A stretch of 64,000 nt of DNA. It comes from Mangifera indica (Eukaryota > Streptophyta > Magnoliopsida > Sapindales > Anacardiaceae). This document shows positions 36,480 through 49,849 of the stretch, piece by piece. Within the stretch, counting starts at the first letter, position 1; each line of letters begins with the position of its first letter. A program made the position numbers and the translations under genes. Location: positions 19,814,928 through 19,878,927 of the forward strand of contig NC_058138.1 of assembly GCF_011075055.1 (NCBI RefSeq). The letters are read 5' to 3'. Under the pieces are notes generated by a model. That model made no database searches. It was not told the DNA's origin and was given only the letters and a program-made list of their open reading frames with translations.

Positions 36480-37953
36480 CTTTGGAGAATTCCAGGAATT
36501 CTAGCCTCGGATGGTTTATAATCAGATTTTATGTGGGAAAGCTAACCTTTTCACTTAAGTTGATTTCTAAAGGTAGTTTGGTTTGTATTTTAGCAGCCTT
36601 TTTCTCCCCCTCAAATTTTTCTACCTTTGCCTTTGTTTGGTTAGAGAGAAATAGATTGATTAGTGGTGGGGCTGACGATAATGACATGCATAAAATAAAA
36701 CCGATCACAAAATAAAGAGAATCCTAGAACAGTTTGAAGAATTTGCCATTAATGCTTATGAGTTATGACGTCGACAGAAGAAGTTAATGAAATGAAATTT
36801 GACCTAAAAGAACAGAGAAATTATAAAAATAAAAATGAAATTAGACTTATGAAATATGGTGAATGCAGTTTAGACGTATTAAATATGGTTAATGGGGATT
36901 ATGGTGAGCTATTTGGGTTAATTAATGATGTTTTTAAGTGAATTTCAATATAAGCTGCGTAATAGCAGCCCAGCCCGTTGTTTAATTATCAATTATATTA
37001 ATTGTACCGAACCAATCTTAAAGAGATAATTTGAATAATAAAAAAATAAATTTTATATATAAAAAAGTATAAATTCAAATTTTTTTTAATATTATATCAA
37101 TATCAAAATTTTAATTTATTTAGTTCTATTTTATGGCTGTCGCTCGGGGAATTTTCTGGCAAATAAAGAATTTAAAATGTTTAGAAATTTGATCTATTTT
37201 AACATGTCAAAATTTATAAAAATTTTATTAAACTTTTATGTATCTTTTGATCAAGTCAATTATTAATAAATAAATTTCTATCTGGTGTACTTCATTTATT
37301 TTTTGGAATCATATATGCAATTTTTTTTGTCACAAATCTGATTCTAAAAACTTTAATAACAGATTTGTATTTGGAAAAAATAAATAAATAAATAAAAACC
37401 TGTTCAAAGTATATTTGGGGTTTGCCTAAAGCTTGTCTAGCTGTTTAATATATTACCAGCTCCAGGAAAAAAAAAAAAAAAATCTATTTAAGCCAGCAAT
37501 TAGTAAAGTCATTGGCGAAAACAATTTAAAAATTTTTGTATCATAATTATAACATAAATTTTTTTTTCCTATTTATTTTGATTTTCCATTTTGGTAGGGC
37601 CTGAATTCGTTTGTGGCAGACCTGGAGAAGATTGGGATTGGGATTGGGAAAGACTACAAGCTGCCAAGGAAAATCAGGTGAAATAGAAATTAAAGGTAAC
37701 CTAATTCTGAGATTCTCTGCAGTCATTTCAATCATTTGTCCCCATCTCTGATTATATAAAATTGACCCAAAAAAAAAAAAAAAATCACATTTATTGATTA
37801 ATTGAACTAAAGTTAATTCTCGCCGAACTTGCTAGATCTTAAGCTAAAACTTACCTGCTTAAATTAATAGTGATTACATGTAAACTCATCACACACCATA
37901 ATTATGCTGATACACTATTATTTTATGTTACAACTTTAACTCTTTAAATAGGC

Positions 37954-37982
37954 CTAAGGACTATTTCTATCTCCCAACCATT
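37954..37982. mobile_element. Possible isolated end of a Mutator-type miniature element
   Basis: GGCCTAAGGACTATTTCTATCTCCCAACC resembles the family start GGCCAAAGGACTATTTCCCACCCAAGG. No matching right end was found nearby. Confidence 0.3.
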
Positions 37983-38190
37983 TAGAATTGGAGATGAACG
38001 ACTTCGTTTAGGATGGGCTGATAGGGTTCCACCATGTTCTCCCACCGGGTAATCCTTTACACAAATGGGTTACTTCCTTGCCCTGTTAGAACCCTTTATA
38101 TTAAACTTAATAAAAACTCAAACTAATTGAAAATCCTAATGTGTTTTTGTGCCAAGAAAAATTCGTTAATTCATTGGGGGGTTTTTTGAA

Positions 38191-38229
38191 GTGTTGGCGT
38201 GTTTGTGAGGAAGAAGACACGCCAGCACA
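38191..38229. repeat. Imperfect hairpin
   Basis: GTGTTGGCGTGT and ACACGCCAGCACAC face each other across a purine-rich loop. The core TGGCGTGT/ACACGCCA pairs perfectly. Confidence 0.6.
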
Positions 38230-40400
38230 CAACTGGTAGGAGAAAATCTTCTTCCGAAGCCGCGTTAAAAGATAAGTATGACTCCCCCAGGAAATGAATA
38301 TGAACGCAGAAAAACACAGTTAGCTTTCATGTGAACGCCACTATATATCCATTTACCCGCTCACCTGCCTATAATTTTTGGACAAACACAAAATGCCCTG
38401 CCCCACTCTAACTCTTCTGCCCATATGCGTCTATTTTAATGGTCATTGAGCTAACTTGACTCCATTCATTTTTCATGTTTCATGTTTCATGTTTCAATCA
38501 ACAACTAATTTTGCCCACAAATATATCTTCACCGGATTTTCAGGACCTTTTAGTGGTCATTAAACCTTTTTCTTCTCTATCATTAATTTATCTTTATCAT
38601 CATCTTCTTTTCCAACTGTTTCCCTTTCATACATCAACCACAACGCACCTCACTTTTCTAAACCAATGTTTCCCACTGTTTCTGTAACGTCTGCCCCCAT
38701 GCACAATAACATCTTATAGTATTTGTATTACTTATTCTTATAACCTAATTACATGGACCTTTTTAATTTAAAAGTAACTGTTTAATACTACCGGAACTCC
38801 ATAGTCTTTGACATATAACTTGTGAATTCTGAACTTAAACTTGATTGGTTAAGTTTACTTTCTTAGTCAATAAACTACCTATAGGCTATGGAAATATATA
38901 GTAAATAAGTAAAATTTATATTTTACTCTAATACACAGTATATTTCTTTTTAGTTGAGTGGGATTTCATCTTATTTGATTATGACATTAATAAGTAATTA
39001 CTACGTAAAGAACTCGACATGCATTATCCAATTATACGAATTTCAACATAAATTGACATGTTCAATCTAAAAACTTGAAACACTAATTATGTTCATGCTT
39101 TTATAAGATGAACTTGATGATACAATATAGCTTCTTTCTATAAAGAAACTCTCTAGTGGAGAATTAATAAGAACTCAATTTTGTTTTTTCTAGTTTCTTA
39201 ACAGTTGTTTATGTAAAAAATTACTTATCCTGAATTTTAGAAAATTCCTTCACAAGCGAGGACTTATATTTATATACCTTATTGCAGGAACCCTATCTGA
39301 TGATCGACAATGTCCTTTAACTTAATCAAAGCCGATTATGACTTTATTAGACATTGGAGTGTTAATCTTGATTCTTGGTAGAATATCAATTTCATTGCTC
39401 TTGTCGTCAAGCTACCGGCAGAATTCATGTAAAAATCTTTTCTTCTTCAAGAGATTTTAACTTTGGACAAAAGTACAGCGTTTCCGTGACGCTTCTTCTT
39501 CATCTTTTTTTTTTTTCCTTTTTTTTTTTTAATTTTCGTAAAAGGACGAAAAGGAAATCCAATTTAGAACCCTAATTAGTGAGGAAACCATCAATAATTA
39601 TAACATCACATTAATATTGGTATATGACGTTGTAATTGGCGGTGGTGGTTTTCGTTGAAATTAGGTTTTAATTTAGCCGAAATTTTAGAATTTGAATTTT
39701 AGCAAATAATTTCCTAGTAGCTTGACTCAATTACAACAAAGAAACCACTATCACATTTTTGTAGTTAAGCATATTAACATCCACATATCTACGTTTGAAT
39801 TCAAAATGCTCTATGGGATTCAAAGGCTTACTATTACCAAAAAGAAAAAAGGAAAATATAAATCGGATATTACTAATTTGAGAAACGTAACTTCATTGCT
39901 AGTGCTAGGTATAATTGTCTATTCATCAATCGCCTTTTGTAGTAAAAAGAAATTAATTGGTTCCCATCATTAATTCCAAATATTTAATTGGTTAAGGTAT
40001 AAAAATCACAATTATATATTATAATCAGAAAATTAAATTAAATTAATTTGTGTTATTGATAAAGTGAAGCGTAATTGAAGGAATAATAGAAGCGTAAGAG
40101 AGAGAAGACGCGTTAAGTGGACCTAAAAGGTTGAAACAATTAAAAGGGGGTCAATACATAGAATGAAATGAAATTAAATTTATCATCATTGCTTTGTTCT
40201 AAAATTCTCTGAGAAGTAAATTAGTATCAATGCAACTGCCTAGACTTGGTTAACGCCACACATATAATTAAGAACACGACTTATAAAAGTCAATTTCATA
40301 TGTAAAATTGGATCCAATTTTAGAGGGTTGAACGTTGAACCTACCCAAGAAATTAATCCGTGTATATGAAGGCTACTCTACGCGTGATGTCCATTAATTA

Positions 40401-40404
<4 letters not shown>

Positions 40405-40449
<45 letters not shown>
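40405..40449. repeat. (AT)n microsatellite
   Basis: About 22 uninterrupted AT units following an ATTA-rich stretch. Confidence 0.95.
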
Positions 40450-40452
<3 letters not shown>

Positions 40453-41907
40453 AATGAGAAAACTTAAGCCGAATCATTTCAGATCCAATTATCAATTTTA
40501 CAAATATTATATTAAATAAGTTTAGAGTTTAATTTTGAAGTACCGGTGAAAAAAAATAAAATTGGATCATATTTGGTTTGTGGATTAAAAATGGATAAAA
40601 TAAAAGTATTATGAATGGAAAACAATTTGTTGCTTTTTAACAAAAATTCCCTTTATTTAATTTATTTAGTAAACATCACAATTGTCATAAATCTTACCTC
40701 AAAATAGTGTTATATACAAATGAGATAGATCTTATAATTTGAATCATCTACCAAATGTCACGTTTGGTTGAAATAATTTAATAATATTTATGAATAAATT
40801 AAATCCATATACAATTATATTTGGTAGAAATAATATTTTTAGAACACAAATGTCATAAATCTTATCTCAAAATAGTTTGTGAATGATTTTAAAAAAATAA
40901 AAGATAACTTTATAATGAATAAAATAAAAACAATAAAATTATGTATACATACTTTTAATATACAATTTTAATCACAGATAATATGTTATTATGTGATTGA
41001 ATAATTTTGAATTAAAAATATAATAATACTCATTCACATAATGATATATCATTTTTGTATCTGAATTATATATAAAAAAATATGTACGCATAATATTATT
41101 CAATAAAAAAAAATATCATTAACATATTCTCGATCTACTTATTCTTAACCTCTCCATTGAATAGAGAGTAATTAAGGAAGTGGTAAAAAGATCAAATATG
41201 ACTCCACTTAGAGATAGTGGGAAGAGCAAGCACACCTAACTCTCAATACCATACACAATTAATTTTCTAATACTTTCACCAAACTCTTATTTATCATCTT
41301 AATTAAAACGCAATGACTTAATTATACACACCAGGCTTGAGTAATCCTAACATCATCGGAATCTTTCATAATTCATAAAACAAAACAAAATGAGTCATTT
41401 GTCAGGTTGCCAACATATCTCACAAATGTCAAATAATGTGATCTCAGATTGTGAAGGCGGTCAAGTTAATAGAATTTCTAACAATATGAATTATGAGCAC
41501 CATGGTTGACCTTGACCTCAGTCGTCTCTCTTGGGTGGCTTGCAGTTAATTTGGGTCATTGTGACTTGAAGTTCAATTATTTTGTAAATGCTTTAATACC
41601 AAACTTTCTAGGACTTCTCTTTATTTCAACCTGGACGTTGGAAAGTTGTAAGGCTTCAAGTCTTCATGTCTAACCCGGAAATTTAGTTTCTTGATTAAAT
41701 TACTGTTCAGCTACCAAGTTGAATATTATGCAAAATATGCTGTCAAAAACATTGGGTAGAAAAATTTGTCTAAAATATTAATAAAAAATCTCAATCAGTA
41801 GATAAATTTTCGCTTCATTATTAATTAAATTATCCATACTCCCATTTAAACTTTTTTTAAATTAAAATATAAAAGAAACTGATTGTTAATAGACAACCTG
41901 TGAATTA

Positions 41908-41909
<2 letters not shown>

Positions 41910-42005
<96 letters not shown>

Positions 42006-42022
42006 ATGTATATGTATATATA
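41910..42022. repeat. (AT)n microsatellite with ATGT-type tail
   Basis: About 41 uninterrupted AT units to 41993, then TATGTATGTATGTATATGTATATG to 42022. The long open frames here are artefacts of the repeat. Confidence 0.95.
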
Positions 42023-44059
42023 TTAGATTGAAGTAATTATTTGGGTCGTTCTTTATGTAAAATTTAATAAACAATTTTTTTATCATAGGCGGAATTAGGC
42101 CAATCTGTTATGCAATTTTTGGGCCCAACAAGAATGAGGAAGACATCCTGAAGTGATCATTTGCAGGGAACATTAGAGAGTGATCAAATGCAAGTTATTC
42201 ACTTTTGATCCCTAAGAATATCACAATATTAGATCAAACAATGTGACAAAATCGATAAAGGTAGAGTTGATTTGATTTGGTTTAGTTCAAACTAATTATT
42301 TGATTTGAACAAATCAATTTTAAATTAAAACTATAGTTTAACGGCTTATATCAAAATTGATTGATTTATTTATTTAATGATATTATTTATTCTATCGATG
42401 ATACTATTGACCCATATAATAATATTGTTTATTTTATTCATAACTTTTTAATAATATTATAAACTAGTTCAAATATGCTCAAACTTAAAATCAAGCTAGA
42501 TATTATGAATTCAATTCAAACTCAAGTTAATATCTGACTCAGCTTGAATTAATTTGAATCCTCCCCTAGAACCCGGGCTTGGAGTTTTTAAAGCAATTGT
42601 TTGCCTAGTAGGAACATTAACTCCTGTAAAATAGGCTAAAGACCACTTCAACTACACACCAGAAAGACGCAAAGCTTTTCACAATCGCTCTTTAAAGTTT
42701 CCACAAATCTCACTTTTAATACTTCAATTCTAACGTTATATGAAATTTTTTAATGTAAACTTAACATCCCTATCAAATTATTCAAAGAAAGAGTTAATTT
42801 ATACATCCAACTCTCGAATTTAAGATTTTATCTACCGCCATACAAAAACAAAGAGAAAAAGAAAAGAGAAATCTTGCATTTGAGTGTAAACTCGTGCGTA
42901 AATTAATAAACTAATGCTAGCCAGAAAAGAGCTGAATTAATCTAAACACAAATCCTAGTAATTTGCAAGATAAGAGTTAAAACATGCGCATGTTTAAAAA
43001 GTGAATAATGAAATTAATTTGATTATATTTTGTAGACATATATCAGATGTCAGGCCATCAAATCATTTGTGAAGAGATACTAGTTGGTAACCTTTTCAGT
43101 TTTGTGACTGCAGAAAAATTATTTCTTTTTTATTTAACATGACAAGTAATATGAAATATATTTTTGAATAATTATACCTAAAAATATTTAAATAAAATAA
43201 GATTTTGGTTTTCTTTTATTATATCGAAATAAATATAATAATTATTTATACCTATCAATTTTTATTTTATTAAACTAATAAAAAATTATATTCAATAATC
43301 TATTTTATTTTATATTGGATTTGATTAATTCCAATATAAAAAAGACAGCTAAAGATTAATAAATAAATATTTAAATTTAGATTTGATCTGATGTGGTTTA
43401 AACTTTAAATCTTATGCAAGACAAATTATAATAATAAATGTCAAAGTTAAGTAAATGGTTTTATTGTCCACCATATCGAGGTTTAAATGTGATTCAAAGT
43501 ATATAAATAAAATATAAAGACTGTGGTTTAACTAATGATTTGAGTGTCTACATTCATGGCCATATTATTGATTATTTAGAAAGAATAATAATAAAACAAT
43601 CTATAATTTGGTTTAATTTTACAATCATGTCCAAGTTATATATAAATATTGATTTATTTGAAATTCGACTAAACCCGTTGAACCAAAAAAATTATTTAAG
43701 ACCAATAAAACTAGGTTTACTTAATATTATATAATTTTTGTCTTATAAAAACTTAAAATAGTTACAATTTGCAAATTTTTAATTGAATTGATGGTAAAAT
43801 TTATAATTTGTTTTTTTTCTTTATCTATCTAATGAAATGACAATTGTTTAATTAACATTTTTAAAATTATATTTTATATAGTTTATGTTTAAAAAATATG
43901 ATAAATATATGATACTATTCAAGAAAGATATAATAATTTGATAATATATTAAACTGGTTAGTTTTTCGATGAAACTAATCGAACTACAAACTAATAAGAT
44001 AACCGGCTCAACCATCAGTTTAGTTTTAAAAATATTAGTGAAAATGATTTGTGACTAAC

Positions 44060-44485
44060 GGATAGACGTCATGCCATTTTGCAATTAAGATAAGACGTGG
44101 GTAATACATGATCTCATTTAAAAGCTGGAATAGGAAAACAATGAGTTATTATCCATTACAACTTCTAAAATTTTCACAACATTGAACAATAGTTTTTTAT
44201 TGCCTTGAAAAACTAGGGAATTTGTTATGCAATCAAAACATCTCTTCGTTTAAACTCACAAATATGATGTACGTGGAGACGATCAATAATTGGTGGATAG
44301 ACACCATGCCCGCCTATGGGTTAAGATAAGACTCAAACAATACACAATTTCATCCAAAAGTTGTAATAAGAAAACAATGATCACTATTTACTACAACTTT
44401 CGCATTTTCTTCGTAACAGTTTTCTATTGCCTCAGAACGACTTCTTACAACTTTAGCACTTGCAATCAAAGTGCATCACTCTCCT
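44060..44485 (+). repeat. Diverged tandem pair, period about 234 bp
   Basis: The copy starting at 44060 (GATAGACGTCATGCC, then AAGATAAGAC, AATACA, AGGAAAACAATGA, CATTACAACTT, TATTGCCT, TGCAATCAAA) is matched in order by the copy starting at about 44294 (GATAGACACCATGCC, AAGATAAGAC, AATACA, AAGAAAACAATGA, TACTACAACTT, TATTGCCT, TGCAATCAAA). It may be a transposon fragment; no coding capacity. Confidence 0.6.
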
Positions 44486-47400
44486 ACTATCTTGGAATCA
44501 TAATGACACCCATCAAGTCATACAACTCCACACTTTACCAAAATAGTTGTATATATAACCCTAAGCTTCACTAGTTTAAAATTAAAGCAATAGATAGACT
44601 AAAGGAGAGACACTTCTAGCATCTGACTACCATTAAAATATTATAATATTGTTTTTTTTATATTATTAAGAAAATATTATTATCATGGACGTAAAATTTT
44701 AGTTTTTTAGATCAAACCGAATTAAAAATCAATTGTTTCTTTTTTTTCTTATATCTCTTTACCTTTTTACATCAAATTCCATATTAACAGTGTAAATGAA
44801 AATAGATAATCACCGAAAGATGCAAAATAATAATGACCTAGCTGATTTTCATCATTAACCTTTTCTGCAGTCCCAGTTGCAATGCTTAGGATTCAAAGAA
44901 CAAAGGACATTTTATGAACTGTCAAACTAAAAAAATGATAAAATGTGGATACAGCGAGTAGTTTGTTATTAGGTATAAAAGTGAATAGAATGATTTTGTT
45001 TGATATCTTCAAACTTTTAACACTTTGATCATCATGATATGTAGGACATGTAGAAGGATGGCTGGTATTCTGATAGAACTTCTGCTTAGAAAAATTTCTG
45101 CATGAAGCTAAGTTATGAATGGAGTATGGACTTTATAACAATAACATGATGCGAGCTAGCTGTGTCCTTTGATGCATGCGTCTGTCAACGTCGAAGCTTT
45201 TACGTTCAGTCATGAGAAATTGATTAAAAAGACTGATAAATTATTGTACAACTTGCTGCTACTCCAATCTGTGTGAGAAAGGGAACAAAAATCTTTTGCT
45301 TCCAGATCTTATATTATATTTACGTTGAAACCTATTGCCCGGCCTTGGAATAATGGATCCATATCACCAAGTCTAAATATTAGTGGAATATTCACCGATT
45401 CATATTATATAATTATGTCAAACATCATGACAGCATATGCATTCTATATCTCATTTATTAATTATCTTTTTAATTAGTACATTATTTTAAAAAAAAAAGT
45501 TATATGTTTTAAGAATTGATGAGGAACCAGCAGGATAGTTAGATGAATTAATGATCATTAGAAAAAGCCTATGGTGCTATCCACATTTGCTTGTGTATAC
45601 CTTTTTTTTGTTAAATTATGCATTATGCAATATATATTACAAAGAGGAATCAATAGAGATACTACAGATCACATTATGAGTACTTCAATATATACATATT
45701 TACTGAACCGCAGATCCATTCTTTTCAAGATCGGCCATTAGAATCATATGGGTACAGAAATGTAGCAGTACTCGTAATCAACTTTTTCAGTTTTACCGTA
45801 CAAAGATCGATATTATGTTTAAATCAAAACAAAGAGATGATACCCATCTTTGGAAAATGCAACAAAGATGTAGAAGATCTTTCAACCTGCACTCCTTCAG
45901 TCCTTCGGTCCTTACCTAAGAATTCATTGGTAAGGAACAATATAAAAGTCAGCCACTTGTCTTGATAACAGCTTTAACTGAATCGTATTAATGGTATAGC
46001 CCAGAACTTTTCATTAGTCAATTCATTTGATTTTTTTGTTTATGACAAAATGTGTGATATATGGGTATGCTTGTGTGGGTGTATCGTACTTATTCTTAGG
46101 AGAAAATTATTTTTAGGTTATTTATTGAAAGATTTTATTGTTTTATAGCCATTAAATCTTTTGATCTATGGTTTGATTGTTCAAAGGAATTTTGCTCAAT
46201 AATTTCGTATGGTTTTGATTTATAGCCATTAAACAATAATTTTATATTTTTGAATGTACATATTAATCCTAATTATAGGGAACAATTTTGTGTTAATGTT
46301 GATTCTTTTTTATTTATGTTTGGTAGTTTGTGTTTTATAGTTTCTGATTGAAATTTACAGTTTTGAGGATTTTTGAGTTGATTAAGATTTTAATATACTT
46401 GCGGTTAATGGAGTATGAATGTGGCATGAGTACATTAAGATGCACTGAATGGGACTGGACATGATTAAGTCAAATTTTTGCCTGCAAAACAAAGTTTAGC
46501 GTACATATTACACTTTGAAGAAAGTTCATTGTGAATGTTAAACTTTGAAACGAGGAGGTTTTTGATAAAATCATAAGCTAAGAGACCATATAGCAATTTG
46601 TCATTCAACAATATAATTTATGAAAGTAAAAAAGTAAAAATAAGGGGGTCCAAAAATTATTAGACTGAAGTTTAACCCTTCAATTTAGATTTTTTTTTTT
46701 TGGGGGTGGGTGGGTGTTGGGGTTGGTTAAATTGATAGTTATAAAAGCTAGAGTTATATTGTAATTCCTTTTGTAGTGTTAGTAAGTCAAACATGCGGAT
46801 GTATTTGAAAATTTTAAAGACTTAAGGGGCCAAATGAATTTGTTTAACCGATGTTAAACCTTTGATAAGAGGTTTCATTCTAAAAAGTTTGATATAAATG
46901 CCAAACTTTCTATTCAGAGGTAAACGATACATATAAAAACTAAGAGGTTCAGTTTTAATTTGCCTTTTTAAAGTTCGTAACTTTAATATGGGGTGTATGT
47001 GTTAATTTTAAAAGCTAGGGGAGCCAAATTAATGCTACCAAGGAAAATTATAATAAACCCAGTAGCTTATATAGGTTATGGTTGTAGTAGACAAACGACT
47101 ATTCCACCATTTTAAAGCAACTTGAATATTGTTCTTCATTCTCAAGTTTATTAATTGCATTTTCAAGTTCTATCTTTTTAGTTTTCTTTACTGATTTTAT
47201 TCACATTCTTTTGAAAAAAATCACTCTACTACGTACCATGAAGTTGGATAATGACTAGAGGTTGAAAGGATTTTAAACTCATTCAACCAAAGAAGTTTGT
47301 TTAGATGTTCAAGGGAGTCTTGACTATATTCACCTAAGTTTGAGGTTTAATGGAAAATGAGTGGGATGCTCATGCCTATTACCAAATTTGTGTAACTTTC

Positions 47401-47599
47401 TATTAATCGATTTTGAAAGTGTGGTATGAGTCTCAAAATCCAACCTCTCAACTCAACATCTGGGAAAATACGCACTCTACCTCAACCTCTAAATGTCATT
47501 AACTATTTAATATTCTATCTCAATATCTTCAATCACTCTCTGACTTATCCCTTTACACCAATCATCTAAACTCTACCTATCTCAAATTTCCTTTAACAA

Positions 47600-48530
47600 A
47601 GTAGATTGGATCTTTAATTTGGCTAACGTGCTTGTAACTAACTTTTTCTACTCTAGGAAAATCTCTTGTTGTAACTCCTTATGTACAAAAATCCAAGATA
47701 ATGAGAATTTTCGATTCAAGGTGTCGATCACTACATTGGTTTTACTTGAACAGTATCTAATATCATAATCATAACTCTTGACTAACTCCAATCACCTCAT
47801 CTATTTCATATTCAACTCCTTATGGGTAAAAAAATATTTCAAACTTTTGTGATTAATGTAAATGTTACACTTAACCGTTTAAAGATAGTGTCACCCAATC
47901 TTCAATGGGAAGACTACAACTATCAACTCCAAGTTATGTGTCGCATATTGGGTGTCTTAATTTTTCAGTTGTCAAAAGATATATGCTATCACATAGTCTT
48001 TTTGCATCAAAGAAGATCCCAAACCATGGTGTTAAGCATATGCATATATATCTAAATCCACACCCTTAGCTAGCAATGTCAATATCGAAGCTAATGTCTA
48101 TCTCATCTTCAATTATTAGAAACTTTACTCATGGGAATTAGACAAAATAAATGGATTATCCTTTCCCATAAAAGTTGTCAACAGTCATACCAATTTAGCA
48201 AAATCCTTTATAAAATGTTTATAACAACTGGTCAACCTAAGAAGCTTTTGACCTCTTTAGTTGTCTTCAACCTCTACCACTTTAATATAACCTCCATCTT
48301 ACTCGAGTTTATTGAAATACCCTTATTGAATATCACATATCTTAAAACTGTCATACAATCAAACTAAAATTCATATTTGAAAAACTTAATATACAACTAT
48401 CTACATCTCTATAACATAATCCTCAAGTGTTGTTTATACTCCTCTTAAGTCTTAAAATAGATTAAAATATCGTAAATAAATACAACAATGAAACCGTCAC
48501 GACAATCTTGCAACACTTTTGCTAAACAAG
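47600..48530 (-). mobile_element. Ty3/gypsy retrotransposon pol relic
   Basis: On the minus strand from about 48530, a broken translation follows Ty3/gypsy reverse transcriptase and RNase H. DGFIVVFIYDILIYFKT corresponds to the catalytic YxDD-type region with the first Asp replaced. KTTKEVKSFLG, CVLMQKDYVIAY, KYFFTHKELNMK and YDYDIRYCSSKTNVV follow in the correct order. Stops are frequent. No LTR, integrase or target duplication was found, so this is an old internal fragment with approximate ends. Confidence 0.8.
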
Positions 48531-49065
48531 AAAAATTGTTTTAATTAATTTCTCCCAAACAAACTTTTATGTTAAGAATGATTTATAATGATTTGACATA
48601 TGATAGAAATAATGGATCTATGCTTAGGTATGGTGTGGGTAAAGTGGTTTAATTTTGATAAAAAGAAATTTATAATTTTGTTTTTTTTTTTTAATGGAAA
48701 GAACAAAATGAAAAATCTTTCCTAGCTAGATTTATCATTGCCAACTGATTTGTAACATATCAACTCAACTCAAAGATCATACTATAAAAGAATAGAGAAA
48801 ATTAGACTCTCACTAAACCGTCCACTTCGTTTATATTCTGGTCACATACGAATTAAAACCTATAAGAGCTTATTTGTACAAATTTTACAGAGCTCATGTA
48901 TAAATCATATTCAAATGACATCTATTATAACATACATGTAAACCTCAAAACATGCATATTTATTTCATGCATAGAATGATAGCACCCGTAAAATTTGGGA
49001 AGATAGAAAGAATAAGATAATTGCAATTATGGTTACTAGAATTTAGGTTTACCTAGGTCTTATAG
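48531..49065. other. Intergenic, AT-rich
   Basis: No gene or repeat recognised. Confidence 0.4.
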
Positions 49066-49074
49066 TTTAAATTA

Positions 49075-49840
49075 GGTTGAAGGATTTATTCCCACCCAAA
49101 GTATATTATTTTCTTAAATTTTTATTCTTTAATTTTAAAATTTTCATTTACCTACTTATAGACGGTTAAGTTTATTAGTTTTAAATGTAAAATCATCATT
49201 TTATCTGTAATATTAAAAATAAATTTAAATTTTATCTCATTTCCCTTCTAAACCTTAAAAACTAACCATTCCACTTAGACCAAGTTTTAAGAAATGACAT
49301 TTCACCCCCTAGGGTTTAGTTTTCAAACTCTAATGCCATTGCTTGTGGCCTCTCCCTCTAGTAGTCTTTCTCCTCTCATTTGGATCTTCAACCAATGACG
49401 ATTGAAGCTAGGAAGACGGCTCTTCATCTTCCCATAAGAAGATGAGGAAGATGTTTGTCTTCTTCTAGGAAGATGTTCATCTTCCCAGACAAAAATGAGA
49501 TCTTCATCTTCTTGGCTTCAATTGACGTCTGCCAAAAGTCTAGGTGAGAGGAGAAAGATCGTCAAAAGGAGAGAAAGTGTAAGGAAGGAGAGGCTACTAG
49601 CGATGGTGTCGAAATTTGAAAATTAAACCCTAAGGGGGAAATGTTATATTTTAAAACTTGGTCTATGGGATAAATAGTTAGTTTTTAAGGCTTTTTCTTT
49701 TGAAGGGGGGAGGGGGAGAAAAAATAAAATTTTAAGGGGTTAGAGTTAACCGTCCATAAATAGGTAAATGAAAATTTCAAAGTTAAATGATAAAAACTTG
49801 GGAATACAATATACTTTGGGTGGGAATAAGTCTTTTGGCC
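49075..49840. mobile_element. Mutator-type miniature element, copy D (766 bp)
   Basis: Starts GGTTGAAGGATTTATTCCCA and ends TGGGAATAAGTCTTTTGGCC, with a perfect 9-bp duplication TTTAAATTA at 49066-49074 and 49841-49849. The interior keeps CCCCCTAGGGTTTAGTTTTCAA and its partner TTGAAAATTAAACCCTAAGGG. The central part has repeated GAAGATG/CATCTTC words that pair with each other. Confidence 0.9.
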
Positions 49841-49849
49841 TTTAAATTA

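Larger units (their letters stand above)
36480..47599. other. 11-kb gene desert
   Basis: The WIP promoter lies at its left end. The rest is AT-rich with no supportable gene. Smaller features are listed separately: a possible family end at 37954, a hairpin at 38191-38229, two AT microsatellites, and a diverged tandem pair at 44060-44485. CATGTTT is repeated three times near 38474-38496. Confidence 0.4.

Noticed and set aside
41886..42086. Open frame of alternating Tyr and Ile
   Set aside because: It is the translation of an (AT)n microsatellite, not a gene.
42634..42720. Possible miniature-element end (AGGCTAAAGACCACTTC)
   Set aside because: The similarity to the family start is short and no matching inverse end lies within 1 kb.
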